This document shows positions 1 to 8,380 of a stretch of DNA of 46,972 nucleotides, piece after piece. Positions within the stretch are counted from its first letter, which is position 1. Each line of letters begins with the position of its first letter. Source of the DNA: JAWUWD01 sp034112085 (GTDB lineage Bacteria > Bacteroidota > Bacteroidia > Cytophagales > Cyclobacteriaceae); contig JAWUWD010000006.1 of the NCBI GenBank assembly GCA_034112085.1, positions 1 to 46,972 on the forward strand, written 5' to 3'. The position numbers were made by a program, and so were the translations under genes. The notes under the pieces are model-generated. The model saw only the letters and a list, made by a program, of their open reading frames with translations, was not told the DNA's origin and did not search any database.

Positions 1-57
1 GTCAGCGATATATCCGTCTAAACTTGTTGCAATAAACACACTATTCTTTATATTCAT
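1..57 (-). CDS. DHFR/RibD-like reductase, N-terminal fragment
   Basis: Only the first 19 codons are in the window; the gene runs off the left edge. The peptide begins MNIKNSVFIATSLDGYIAD, and the VFIATSLDGYIA stretch is the typical first beta strand and loop of the dihydrofolate-reductase-like / RibD C-terminal family (YyaP/YwjB type). These proteins bind NADPH, and many have no known substrate. The ATG is at 55-57, only about 35 bp from the edge of the 265-bp repeat at 93-357, so any promoter of its own would have to lie in or beyond the repeat. This fits a cassette-like arrangement with the genes to its right. The family call rests on a short stretch. Confidence 0.6.
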   Translation of the reverse strand, partial: MNIKNSVFIATSLDGYIAD

Positions 58-92
58 TATTCTTTTCAGGTTCGTTTTTCGATATGGCATGC

Positions 93-357
93 AACGCCCG
101 TAAAGAACGCTGTGCCTATCCGATGCTTAATGGTGATGAAAGTAGTATTTTCTGTGTTTCGAACCAAGTTGCAGAGACTTTAGCGACAGCCTCTCTAAGT
201 TGTCACCAGCCGGAACCTGCGTGCAGGCCAACCACAACCACAAGCTTCAGCGAGACCTTCTGAAATAGCCATGAAACTCTAAACACAGAAGATACGGACG
301 AGTAGCACGCACTTGATGAAACGTGAGTAAAGGCATGCGTTTCTATATTATGTTAGC
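93..357. repeat. 265-bp fold-back repeat, copy A
   Basis: This copy aligns without gaps to 1490-1754, with about 35 differences in 265 positions by hand count. It starts AACGCCCGTA and ends ATGTTAGC. A 15-nt arm at 145-159 is complementary to 281-295 if one G-U pair is allowed, and the copy also has a CACTTGATGAAACGTG hairpin near its right end. It lies 16 bp beyond the stop of the DoxX-like gene and about 35 bp upstream of the DHFR-family start, so it separates two minus-strand genes. No open reading frame is conserved between the copies. It resembles a recombination site or a structured RNA more than a gene. Confidence 0.85.
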
Positions 358-373
358 CACTGGCTTTCTTCTT

Positions 374-832
374 TTAGAATTGTATTCGGATTGTAATAAT
401 ATAAGTCCAAATAATAAATAGTAGTTGTAGAGGTATTCTAAACCATAAATACATCATGCCGTTACCATCAAAAGTTCCTTTTTGCAGATTCACATTATTC
501 ATAGAAGCATATATATTAGCAGGTAACATTAACAGCAGAAATACAATGAGGGTCCATCCGGTTATTACTTTTAGCTTAGGAATTAATAATCCTACTGCTA
601 ATAGTATTTCAAATATTCCAGTTAGGTAAATAAAAATTTCTTTAAAAGGAATGAATTTAGGTATCATCATTGACATTCCTTTTGTAAAGACGAAATGTCC
701 AATAGCTGTAAATACAAGCATTATTGACATTGCTATTCTTGCTGATAAGGCCAAATCATATTCTTTTTTAACAGCCTTAATTACGAAAATCGCGATTGTA
801 AAACTTAATAAAAGTACAATTAATGGTTTCAT
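374..832 (-). CDS. DoxX-like small integral membrane protein
   Basis: This 152-aa protein has four hydrophobic segments, at about residues 2-20, 30-50, 65-105 and 125-148. The third block, with GIFEILLAVGLLIPKLKVITG, and the preceding RIAMSIMLVFTAIGHFVF are typical of the DoxX / DoxX-like family of small inner-membrane proteins. Their biochemical role is mostly unknown; some are linked to redox or thiosulfate metabolism. The gene lies 63 bp downstream of the Crp/Fnr gene on the same strand, so the two probably share one cassette or transcript, and the regulator may control it. The stop is only 16 bp from repeat copy A. Confidence 0.75.
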   Translation of the reverse strand: MKPLIVLLLSFTIAIFVIKAVKKEYDLALSARIAMSIMLVFTAIGHFVFTKGMSMMIPKFIPFKEIFIYLTGIFEILLAVGLLIPKLKVITGWTLIVFLLLMLPANIYASMNNVNLQKGTFDGNGMMYLWFRIPLQLLFIIWTYIITIRIQF

Positions 833-890
833 GTTTTTCTGAATTATTGAAATCTAAAGGTCAGAAAACACCAAATTAAAAACAATGAAC

Positions 891-898
891 CAAAGTTA
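891..898 (-). promoter_or_regulatory. Possible -7 box for the DoxX-like gene
   Basis: On the minus strand this reads TAACTTTG, a full match to the Bacteroidota TAnnTTTG -7 consensus, 58 bp upstream of the DoxX-like start. It overlaps the stop codon of the Crp/Fnr gene. No convincing TTTG -33 box was found at the usual distance. Confidence 0.25.
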
Positions 899-1462
899 AG
901 TAATGCGTCTTCTTATTCTGCTTAATGCTTGAGGAGTAACGCCAATATATGAGGCAATATATTTCAATGGAATTTGTTGGAATAACTTTGGACGGTCAGA
1001 GAATAAGTCCAAATATCGTTCTTCTGCTGTTTTACTTAATAACGAAAGTTCTCTTTTTGATTTTAATAAGAACATATTTTCAGCCATTTTACGTCCGATA
1101 ATATTTCCGCTGTTTGTTCTTTCATAGACCTCTTGCAAGTCTTCGTGAGAAATTTTCCATAGAATGGTTTCGGTCAAAGTTTCAATTTGATATTCAGAAT
1201 GGGTTTGTGTTAAAAATGAATCATAACCTGTGACAAATTCATTTTCGAATAAAAAACCAAAAGTTAAATCGGATTCTTCTCTTGGAACATAAAGTCTGAC
1301 GATTCCTTTTGTTATAAATGATAAGTAGTTCTCAATCTCTCCAAAATCCAATAAAATAGAATGTTTTTTGAGTTTTACTTCTTGCAATTTTGAGGAAAAA
1401 AACTGCCAATCAGAATCGTTAATTGGAGTTATATTTTCAATAAACTTTCTGATTTCGTTCAT
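896..1462 (-). CDS. Crp/Fnr family transcriptional regulator
   Basis: This 188-aa protein has an N-terminal cyclic-nucleotide-binding-like beta roll at about residues 20-115 (HSILLDFGEIENYLSFITKG is the recognisable entry) and a short C-terminal helix-turn-helix. The recognition part, IPLKYIASYIGVTPQALSRI, is at about 165-185. This is the compact Crp/Fnr type common in Bacteroidota, where the canonical cAMP-contacting residues are usually not conserved, so the ligand cannot be inferred. The start lies about 27 bp from repeat copy B, so the leader is very short. It is probably co-transcribed with the DoxX-like gene and could regulate it or itself. Confidence 0.88.
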   Translation of the reverse strand: MNEIRKFIENITPINDSDWQFFSSKLQEVKLKKHSILLDFGEIENYLSFITKGIVRLYVPREESDLTFGFLFENEFVTGYDSFLTQTHSEYQIETLTETILWKISHEDLQEVYERTNSGNIIGRKMAENMFLLKSKRELSLLSKTAEERYLDLFSDRPKLFQQIPLKYIASYIGVTPQALSRIRRRIT

Positions 1463-1489
1463 TCACGATGTTTTTATTTGCTTGTGGCT

Positions 1490-1754
1490 AACGCCCGTAT
1501 AGAACGCTGTGCCTATCCTGAGCTTAATGGTGATGAAAGTAGTATTTTCTGTGTTTCCCTGCAAGTTGCACTGAACTTAGCGACAACCTTTCTACATGAT
1601 CACGAGCCGGAACCTGAGTGCAGGCCAACCACAAAAATCAGCTGCAGCGAGACCTTCATAATCAGCCATGAAACTCAAAACACAGAAGATACGGGCGAGT
1701 AGCTCTCACTTGATGAAACGTGAGTAAAGGCATGCGTTTCTATACCATGTTAGC
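1490..1754. repeat. 265-bp fold-back repeat, copy B
   Basis: This is the second copy of the element at 93-357, in the same orientation and with the same length. Its ends form imperfect inverted repeats of about 21 bp: GCTAAC...GTATAGAA.CGC at 1488-1508 pairs with GCG.TTCTATAC...GTTAGC at 1734-1754. Arms at 1542-1556 and 1678-1692 are complementary over 15 nt with one G-U wobble, and a small hairpin with CTCAC/GTGAG arms sits at 1705-1724. It separates the Crp/Fnr start from the next minus-strand gene. A 74-codon open frame across it is not conserved in copy A and is not called. Confidence 0.87.
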
Positions 1755-1826
1755 TGACGTATTTCATTTTCAAATTCAAAACACCGCGCAAGGTTTATAA
1801 ATATTAATTTGAATTTAATGTCAAAA

Positions 1827-2141
1827 TTATTCCTGAGAGATGGATGTTAATTGAAGAGCATGTTCTTTCGTGAATCCTTGTTGAATATGCCAATCAAGAG
1901 TCATCCAACTATGAAGGTGATCCCACTTTTTCACTCGTAACAATCCTTTTTCTTCATAATTCACTTCATATTCTGTATGACCTATACAATGAAACATAGG
2001 AAGTTCATTTATATGGTCTTTATGAGTCATGTCAGTTTGACAAGGGTCATTTTCTGTAGGTAAAATACGATGTGTATTACCTGCTGCAAAAATTAATATT
2101 GATAATATTAATAAAGATATTATGATTGTTTTTCTCTTCAT
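1827..2141 (-). CDS. Small exported protein of unknown function
   Basis: The protein has 104 aa and is not recognised. Residues 1-21 form a signal peptide or membrane anchor (KRK followed by IIISLLILSILIFAAG). The mature part is polar and rich in His, Cys and Trp, with DPCQTDMTHKDH, MFHCIGH and KKWDHLHSWMTLDW; the paired Cys residues (about 34 and 52) and the His clusters could bind metal or form a disulfide in the periplasm. It stands alone, 72 bp upstream of repeat copy B on the same strand as the other cassette-like genes, and appears to be a third member of the accessory strip. Confidence 0.65.
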   Translation of the reverse strand: MKRKTIIISLLILSILIFAAGNTHRILPTENDPCQTDMTHKDHINELPMFHCIGHTEYEVNYEEKGLLRVKKWDHLHSWMTLDWHIQQGFTKEHALQLTSISQE

Positions 2142-2247
2142 ATACAGTTTTTTTTAAGTTCATATTTTTTTGCCGAATTAATAATAAACTATGTTACATA
2201 ATTTGAGTTGTTGTTTTCATTTTTTGATATGACAGCTAACAAATCGC

Positions 2248-2265
2248 TATCAACAATTGTTGATA
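2248..2265. other. Perfect 18-bp AT-rich palindrome
   Basis: TATCAACAATTGTTGATA is its own reverse complement. It lies 107 bp upstream of the small exported protein and about 60 bp beyond the metS-like stop. A GCTAAC hexamer, as at the repeat edges, sits just before it at 2235-2240. It could be an operator, a recombination-related site at the end of the cassette strip, or chance in AT-rich DNA. Confidence 0.4.
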
Positions 2266-2324
2266 TATAATATTGGTGCTAATCTTGGTTATTATTTCTT
2301 GTTTCTTAAAACGTAATGAGAAAA

Positions 2325-2438
2325 TCATTCTTGTGCCTTCTCCTTTTCTTTCCTAATCGCGATAGAAAGAAAATAGACAAAACCACCCATGATGGTAGTC
2401 AGGATAACAATCATGCTGATAATGGATATTGTACTCAT
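2325..2438 (-). CDS. MetS-type NSS transporter small subunit
   Basis: This 37-aa reading frame begins MSTISIISMIVILTTIMGGF and ends in a charged RKEKEKAQE tail. It is a single transmembrane helix with a positively charged C-terminus, the form of the small subunit that accompanies some NSS-family sodium symporters (MetS of the MetPS methionine/alanine system in Corynebacterium). Its ATG overlaps the stop of the transporter gene by 4 bp (ATGA), which points to translational coupling. Length, helix, tail and position all agree with the family. The substrate remains unknown. Confidence 0.85.
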   Translation of the reverse strand: MSTISIISMIVILTTIMGGFVYFLSIAIRKEKEKAQE

Positions 2439-3946
2439 AGTTCTTCTTTGTTGGCGAATTTATCATACAGGTACTTATTGAGTAAGAATCCAATCAGTAA
2501 TACCAATCCCCATTGGGTCACAATAGAAGCATTGCTGTAGACATCAAACACATTCCAAAGGCCATTATCATCAAACCAAGGATTTGTGCTATACCCTTGC
2601 GACATCCACCAGTAGATCAAGAACACCCCAATAATCAGGTTGGCGATAATACATACTCTGAAGTAGGTAGTTGATACTTTGAAGTCAGCATCAGCATCGA
2701 TCAATTCAGTTTTGAATTTTGTAATGCCATATTTAGCGACAGCTAACAAAATGAAGAGTCCTGTTAGAATCAGCCCAATTCCCCATACCCAATCTTGATT
2801 GGAGAAATAGTCCAAGCTGTAAGCAGAGGGCAGACCGAATATGATAAAGAATAAGATAACCCTGATAGCGGATTTTTTCCTGCTAATACCTAGATCCATC
2901 AAATTTTTGGTGAATAACTCGATCATAGGGAGTAGTGAGCTAAATGCCGCTAAGAATAAGGCTAGAAAAAATACAATAGACAATAGACTTCCACCCGGTA
3001 TATAAGCGAATAGCTTTGGGATCACTGTGAAGGTTAGTGCCTGATTACCTGCTTGTAAGTAGGTGATGGCTTCTTCCGAAGAAGCAGAAAGAGCAAATAC
3101 TGCGGGCAATACGGCCATTCCTGCCATCAGTGAAGCGGTATTGTTTCCAAAGGCTCCTATGAATGTGTTGAGTGTTACGTCTTCATTGTCACGGGAGTAT
3201 GCCGATATGGTCATCATGAGACCCCATCCAGCTCCGGTTGACCAGGCAGATTGAGAAAGTGCCTCTATCCAGACCGTGGGGTTCCTAAAGTGACTCCAAT
3301 TGATGGTGAACATATATTCTAATCCCTTGAAGCCATTCTCCATGTTGAGGGCTATGAAGGTGATGATGATCAGCAAAATAAATAAACTAGGGATTAGTAT
3401 TCTATTTGCCTTTTCCAACCCTCTTTTGATGCCTCTAGAGAGCATGAATACTCCCACGATAGTGACGAGTATATATAGTGCGATCGTGAGCCAATTCCCA
3501 TTAGCAACAAAGTCCCAATATTGATCTAGGTGCATTGGGTTAGCAGTGAGTTTTTCTGCCAAAGTTGGTTCTGAGAATATTGGATCGAGTGCATTGACTA
3601 CCGCGAATCCTAGGTATTGTAATGCCCAAGAGGTGACTACTGAGTAGTAAAAGGCAATGCCCAATGTGCAGATGGTGATGAAAAAACCTAACCAAGTATA
3701 TTGTTTTCCTGCGATCTGAGCATATGATCCAATAACACCATTCTTGAATTTCTTGCCAATCGAAAACTCTGCGAGTAATAATGGGATGGACCAAATGAAA
3801 AGGAATAATATCCACAAGAGGATGAATGTACCCCCATACTGTCCTGCGAGCCTTGGAAAACGCCACAAATTGCCAGCGCCTATGGCCATTCCTAATGATG
3901 CGAGGATGATTCCCCACCGATTACTAAACTGCTCAGGTTTCGACAT
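2435..3946 (-). CDS. Sodium-dependent NSS family amino-acid transporter
   Basis: This 503-aa polytopic inner-membrane protein carries the SLC6/NSS signature at the start: WGIILASLGMAIGAGNLWRF, the unwound TM1 that binds Na+ and substrate, then a GGTFILLW second helix. About 12 hydrophobic segments follow. Proteins of this family import amino acids or related amines by Na+ symport; the presence of a MetS-like partner suggests a MetP-like hydrophobic amino-acid importer, but the substrate cannot be read from the sequence. It is followed with a 4-bp overlap by the small-subunit gene and is preceded by the PafA-type phosphatase (92-bp gap, same strand). Confidence 0.93.
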   Translation of the reverse strand: MSKPEQFSNRWGIILASLGMAIGAGNLWRFPRLAGQYGGTFILLWILFLFIWSIPLLLAEFSIGKKFKNGVIGSYAQIAGKQYTWLGFFITICTLGIAFYYSVVTSWALQYLGFAVVNALDPIFSEPTLAEKLTANPMHLDQYWDFVANGNWLTIALYILVTIVGVFMLSRGIKRGLEKANRILIPSLFILLIIITFIALNMENGFKGLEYMFTINWSHFRNPTVWIEALSQSAWSTGAGWGLMMTISAYSRDNEDVTLNTFIGAFGNNTASLMAGMAVLPAVFALSASSEEAITYLQAGNQALTFTVIPKLFAYIPGGSLLSIVFFLALFLAAFSSLLPMIELFTKNLMDLGISRKKSAIRVILFFIIFGLPSAYSLDYFSNQDWVWGIGLILTGLFILLAVAKYGITKFKTELIDADADFKVSTTYFRVCIIANLIIGVFLIYWWMSQGYSTNPWFDDNGLWNVFDVYSNASIVTQWGLVLLIGFLLNKYLYDKFANKEEL

Positions 3947-4038
3947 TAATCAAATGCTTTTATAATCAATCTTCGATAATACCGATTTCCACTCGAAAAA
4001 TACAGACTATAAGCAATTGTTTTTCGTAAATCAGGTAG

Positions 4039-5688
4039 CTATTCGTCTAGTAATTCTACAATTGGATTGCCTGTAGTGCCATTTGGGAACTTGATGTTGA
4101 GCAATGTAGATATGGTTGGAGCGATGTCGGTGATTGGGTGATACTTCACCGTACTTCCTTGTTTGATACCTGATCCAAAGAAAATCAAAGGAACATGTGT
4201 ATCATAGGTGAAGCCTGACCCATGATCTGCAGCGTCACCCCACAAGTCATCAAACCAGTTGGGTTCTAATACGATCATGATTTCCCCCGATCTTCTGTGG
4301 TTGAATCCTCTGATCAATGTGCCTTTGACACCACCCTCATTGAAATCTCCGTTGAGCATGCTATTAGCGCTGTAGGCTTGCATGACGCCTGGTTGGGTCA
4401 TGATGAACTGGTAGCACTTCTGGAAGAACTCTTGGGTATTGATCTTCTTACTACTCACTTCTTTCCAGTTGAAATAGAGTTGTAAATTCATGCAACGCTC
4501 TACATATGATCCTTCACCATATTTTTTAGAAAGGTAGTTATTGAGGTTAGCGACCAAAGTTCTAGAGTTGAACGATCCGCTGGGAATTTTCTTCTCTTTG
4601 AGGTATGCTGGAATATCCAACGCTGCATGATCGGCTGTTAAGAACAAAGTGTAATTACCCTTTCCTATGGACTTGTCTAGTGACTCAAGTAGTCGACTGA
4701 TTTCATCATCAAGTCTCAAATAGGTGTCTTCAAGTTCAACAGAATTAGGGCCAAATTTATGACCGATATAGTCAGTTGCCGAATAGCTGACTGTTAAAAA
4801 ATCAGTGAATTCACCTTTTCCCAAAAGCTCATTGTTAAGTGCTTCGATGGTAAAGTCAGTAGTCATGGTATTGGCGAAGGGGGTGTATTTCACCACTTCG
4901 TACTTTTTCACTTTATCCGCGGTTAGTTTACTAAGGTCATGTGGAAAGCTAGGAGTTTCCTCATTAAGTAGTTTGCCTTCTGCGGAGTAGTTATCTACGC
5001 GACTCATTGTATATTCTTTGATAGGAAATTTTGTCGCCCATGTTGAGTTCATATACTTCTGAGCTTCTTTTTTCTGATTGTAATTTGTCGCCCATTCTGG
5101 AAGTTCGTTCATGTAGTAGGAACTTGAGATGAAATCACCTGTTTCAATATCATACCAATAGGCTCCATTCGCAGTATGCCCTCCCGGAAGGACAGCGCCT
5201 CTGTCTTTGATCGAAATACTGATGACTTTGGATTGCATTTGATTTGAAAGTCTAAGTTCATCAGTGACCGTTGAAGTGATCATTTTACGTGGAGATGCTT
5301 GACCACGGGTACTCGCACTTCCGATCGTTTTTTCACTTCGGTCTGTTACACAATACACTTCCTTCTTCGTGGTGCGATCGTACCAATTGTTACCGATGAT
5401 CCCATGTACGGCAGGAGTGGTCCCAGAATAGATAGAAGAATGCCCTGGAGCTGTTTTAGTCGGGATATAGTTGTAGTGTACGTTTTTCAATGAAAACCCT
5501 TCGCGTATCAATCTTTTGAACCCTGTTTCGCCATAGTGATCAGCGAAGCGATGAAGATATTCATACCGCATCTGATCGATCACCACGCCCACCACTAGTT
5601 TGGGTTTATTGGTCTGTGCCGTTGATTCTGTACCAGCGATGAAAAGAATAGCAATGAAAATGTAATGAAGGATGTTTTTAGACTGCAT
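4039..5688 (-). CDS. pafA: PafA-type alkaline phosphatase (phosphate-irrepressible)
   Basis: This 549-aa protein has a signal peptide (to about residue 25, ...STAQ), so it acts in the periplasm or outside the cell. It belongs to the alkaline phosphatase superfamily, and its motifs match the PafA monoesterase subgroup closely: metal ligand D38 in VVIDQMR, nucleophile T79 in TKTAPGH, N100 in GNNWYD, K161/R163 in SIKDRG, D306/H310 in TDYIGH, D353/H354 in TADHA, and H489 in DHGSG with H498 in DTHVP. The N100 and K/R set distinguishes PafA-type monoesterases from NPP-type diesterases. Known PafA enzymes release phosphate from organic monoesters and are insensitive to phosphate. It lies between the WG-repeat and transporter genes on the same strand. 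Confidence 0.9.
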   Translation of the reverse strand: MQSKNILHYIFIAILFIAGTESTAQTNKPKLVVGVVIDQMRYEYLHRFADHYGETGFKRLIREGFSLKNVHYNYIPTKTAPGHSSIYSGTTPAVHGIIGNNWYDRTTKKEVYCVTDRSEKTIGSASTRGQASPRKMITSTVTDELRLSNQMQSKVISISIKDRGAVLPGGHTANGAYWYDIETGDFISSSYYMNELPEWATNYNQKKEAQKYMNSTWATKFPIKEYTMSRVDNYSAEGKLLNEETPSFPHDLSKLTADKVKKYEVVKYTPFANTMTTDFTIEALNNELLGKGEFTDFLTVSYSATDYIGHKFGPNSVELEDTYLRLDDEISRLLESLDKSIGKGNYTLFLTADHAALDIPAYLKEKKIPSGSFNSRTLVANLNNYLSKKYGEGSYVERCMNLQLYFNWKEVSSKKINTQEFFQKCYQFIMTQPGVMQAYSANSMLNGDFNEGGVKGTLIRGFNHRRSGEIMIVLEPNWFDDLWGDAADHGSGFTYDTHVPLIFFGSGIKQGSTVKYHPITDIAPTISTLLNIKFPNGTTGNPIVELLDE

Positions 5689-5749
5689 AATGACTGATTA
5701 ACTCAGATGCAATTATACGAATTTAAAGGCAGTAATTAATGGAAGCAGT

Positions 5750-8368
5750 TTATGGATTTTCACAATTGACATTTTGATGGTATTGCGATTCCATTGCATG
5801 TTTGAAAATCACTTCACCTTCAGTATTGTAATACATAACTACATAGAAGTCAGCTTCTTCTATGTATTTTTCAGCAATAAATATTGATGCGTCAGTATTT
5901 TCTATTTTATATATATTGTAAAATGTAGCCGGAATAATTATGCCTTTTTCACTATGGATGAGCCCATAACCGTTTTCCTTGAATATCTTCATGACTTTGT
6001 GATTCTCATTTCCCATCACTGGAGTGAATTGACTAATTCCCTTAATAATAGGCTCATTGCCAGGTATGCCGTAGATCATCCATTGGTATCCTTGTTTTAC
6101 CAAAGCACTGGTATCATTCCAGTATTCAATTTGATCGAATTCGAAGGGCGATATTGTACTACCATCACTATCAATCAGACCATAAGAGCCATTGAGTTGG
6201 GCTATGTAAGTTGAGTCATTGTATGATTTCAGGATTTGATCAAATGCTGGTGCTATTAAAGCATTTTTCAAGGTGTTGAACATGCCAAATTTTGAATCTT
6301 CTAGTAAAGTGAAAGTGCCTGACTTGTTTTTCTGAATCGCATCATAATCCAACGAGAGAATACTTTCACCTTTAGTGTTTATTAATCTGCTTTTGCCATC
6401 CTTCTTAGCGATCAAAAGGCTATCTCCCACAGGGGTTAGTCTTTCGTAGTAATCTAGCGTATTAAATTCTCCATTAGACTTCAATAATAATGATTGATCC
6501 GATTTATTGATCAAAATGTATGATTCATTAGAATGATTCAGCACTTGATAAGTTGAGTCTTGATGAATTTTGATTTCACTATTTTGGCTGAAGTACATGC
6601 TGTCTCCTTGGTAGTATTTGGTGAAATAGTCGCCAACGAGCGCTATCGAATCAGAGCTGATTTCTACAGCTGAAGAGTTCAGCCATTGAATCCAATGATT
6701 GTCAAGTTCGTAGTATACGCCACTTTTATTGGATAATATGGGTGAAATGACACTCATCACTTTTTCAAAAGTATTTGAATCAATTATATGAGATTCTTCT
6801 GTGTCATTGGTGATAAAAATATTGTTGCCATCTCTTATCTCTAAAGTGGACCGATCAAACCTCAACTGTAAATCATTTGAGAGAAGATTGACATTCTCGC
6901 CCTGGTAGATGATCAAATGCTGATCATTATAGACCTCATAATCGTCAATATCAAAAACGAGTTTCAATGGATCGATCAAATAATTGGCCAGTATAGCGTT
7001 ATTGATAATCGCCCATTGATCATTTTGCTGAAGAAGAATGAACTCATCTATTCCCGCAATAGTCTGATATATTGGATCAATCAATTTTCTACCGAGCATT
7101 GATGTGATTCCCCAGAGTCCATTTTCTTGATAGGCGATATAGTTATTATTGATGAGCTGGACGTCTTGAAATTTCATGGGCAAAAGATTATTGCCAGACT
7201 TATGAATTACTCCAAATTTTTGCCCTAAAGTGATTGTCAATATTCCATTGCCAAGGTCTTTTACTTGATCTAATACACCAGTATAAAACACATCACCCGA
7301 TTTGGTAATCAATTGATGATTGCTCCTATCCCAAATGAATCCAGTATACACTATTGGGCAATCAGGAGACAATAATGTATCTGTTTGATAGATGTTGGGT
7401 AGGATTACATCTCCAATAGAATTGATGAATCCAAATCCATTTTGATAGTAGGGCAGTAGCTTCTGTTTATTATTTGTATTCACTTGCGACAGCGAATCGT
7501 GATGATTTGGGAAATCAATCTTCACACTAGGAACGACATTGTTCAGATGATATGCATAGTTCAGCGCAATTCTAGAATAATAGCTAGAAGGAAATTTCTC
7601 TGCAAATGTCAGATACGAATCTAAACTGTTGGCCAGTGTAGAAAGTTCTAGAATCTGTAACTCAGCGAGAGTTCTATAAATGGATTGTGGATGATCTTCT
7701 AAAAATTTAACATAACTAGCGAGCTGACCATCTTTTACACTTTCATCAAAGTATAATTTCTCAAACCTTCTTTTAGCTTCTTTTAGCTGTGAGGATTTGG
7801 GATACTTCTCCATGAAAGAGCGATAGCTGTGATAGGTATTCTCTTGAAGCGCGTCCGAAAATGCCAATTGATTCCTGAGTGAAGTAACTGAATCTATTAG
7901 GTGAGAAGGTCTGTAGGTATCTAAGTAGTAGTTGTATCCGATGATACTGGAGCTGTCAAGAGCAACCTCAAAGGCGAGACTATCAATATGTCTTTTGAAA
8001 TAGTTCAGATAGGTTAACGTGATGTTATTTCTCAGAAGTTTTGAAAGTGATTTTTCATCAGTTTGAGAGAAATGGCCTATGGCTGTCAAATTTGAGTAAT
8101 GTGAAGAATCTATATTGAAATCTGGAAAGGCTGAATACGTGAAATAAACAGCTTGCGCCTGATATGCCGATACATTGATGGAGTCCTTTGATAGGGACTT
8201 CTTGATGCTTTGATATGCGTTATCATACTTTCCCTTTAGGAGGAGTCTTTCGGTCTTACTCACTAAATCGGGTTGACCATATACTAGACTTGACAGCATT
8301 AGTAAAAGCGAAGTAATAGATAGTATGACAGGTGGTTTCTTAAGCACGAGCAAATATATAGTTTTCAT
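5750..8368 (-). CDS. Large exported WG-repeat protein
   Basis: This 872-aa protein has a signal peptide ending near residue 32 (LVYGQ). Residues 35-290 are helical and TPR-like (for example SLSKDSINVSAYQAQAVYF and EKYPKSSQLKEAKRRFEKLY). From about 300, WG-type repeats appear in two clusters, near 300-460 and 650-810: NGFGFINSIGDVILP, KFGVIHKSGNNLLP, GLWGITSMLGRKLIDP, KFGMFNTLKNALIAP, YGLIDSDGSTISP and YGLIHSEKGIIIP. WG repeats are thought to form beta-rich propeller-like or solenoid surfaces; function is unknown. It is divergent from the PAS kinase at 8438 with only 69 bp between them, and is followed by the phosphatase after 61 bp. Confidence 0.85.
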   Translation of the reverse strand: MKTIYLLVLKKPPVILSITSLLLMLSSLVYGQPDLVSKTERLLLKGKYDNAYQSIKKSLSKDSINVSAYQAQAVYFTYSAFPDFNIDSSHYSNLTAIGHFSQTDEKSLSKLLRNNITLTYLNYFKRHIDSLAFEVALDSSSIIGYNYYLDTYRPSHLIDSVTSLRNQLAFSDALQENTYHSYRSFMEKYPKSSQLKEAKRRFEKLYFDESVKDGQLASYVKFLEDHPQSIYRTLAELQILELSTLANSLDSYLTFAEKFPSSYYSRIALNYAYHLNNVVPSVKIDFPNHHDSLSQVNTNNKQKLLPYYQNGFGFINSIGDVILPNIYQTDTLLSPDCPIVYTGFIWDRSNHQLITKSGDVFYTGVLDQVKDLGNGILTITLGQKFGVIHKSGNNLLPMKFQDVQLINNNYIAYQENGLWGITSMLGRKLIDPIYQTIAGIDEFILLQQNDQWAIINNAILANYLIDPLKLVFDIDDYEVYNDQHLIIYQGENVNLLSNDLQLRFDRSTLEIRDGNNIFITNDTEESHIIDSNTFEKVMSVISPILSNKSGVYYELDNHWIQWLNSSAVEISSDSIALVGDYFTKYYQGDSMYFSQNSEIKIHQDSTYQVLNHSNESYILINKSDQSLLLKSNGEFNTLDYYERLTPVGDSLLIAKKDGKSRLINTKGESILSLDYDAIQKNKSGTFTLLEDSKFGMFNTLKNALIAPAFDQILKSYNDSTYIAQLNGSYGLIDSDGSTISPFEFDQIEYWNDTSALVKQGYQWMIYGIPGNEPIIKGISQFTPVMGNENHKVMKIFKENGYGLIHSEKGIIIPATFYNIYKIENTDASIFIAEKYIEEADFYVVMYYNTEGEVIFKHAMESQYHQNVNCENP

Positions 8369-8380
8369 GATTTAGAAGAC

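Noticed and set aside
1478..1702. A 74-codon plus-strand frame inside repeat copy B
   Set aside because: The frame is not kept in copy A, and the differences between the copies do not respect codons. It lies within a structured repeat.
1490..1754. Canonical integron attC site
   Set aside because: The end heptamers do not fit RYYYAAC/GTTRRRY, the element is longer than usual attC sites, and no integrase is present. Only the general arrangement is attC-like, so it is called a repeat.
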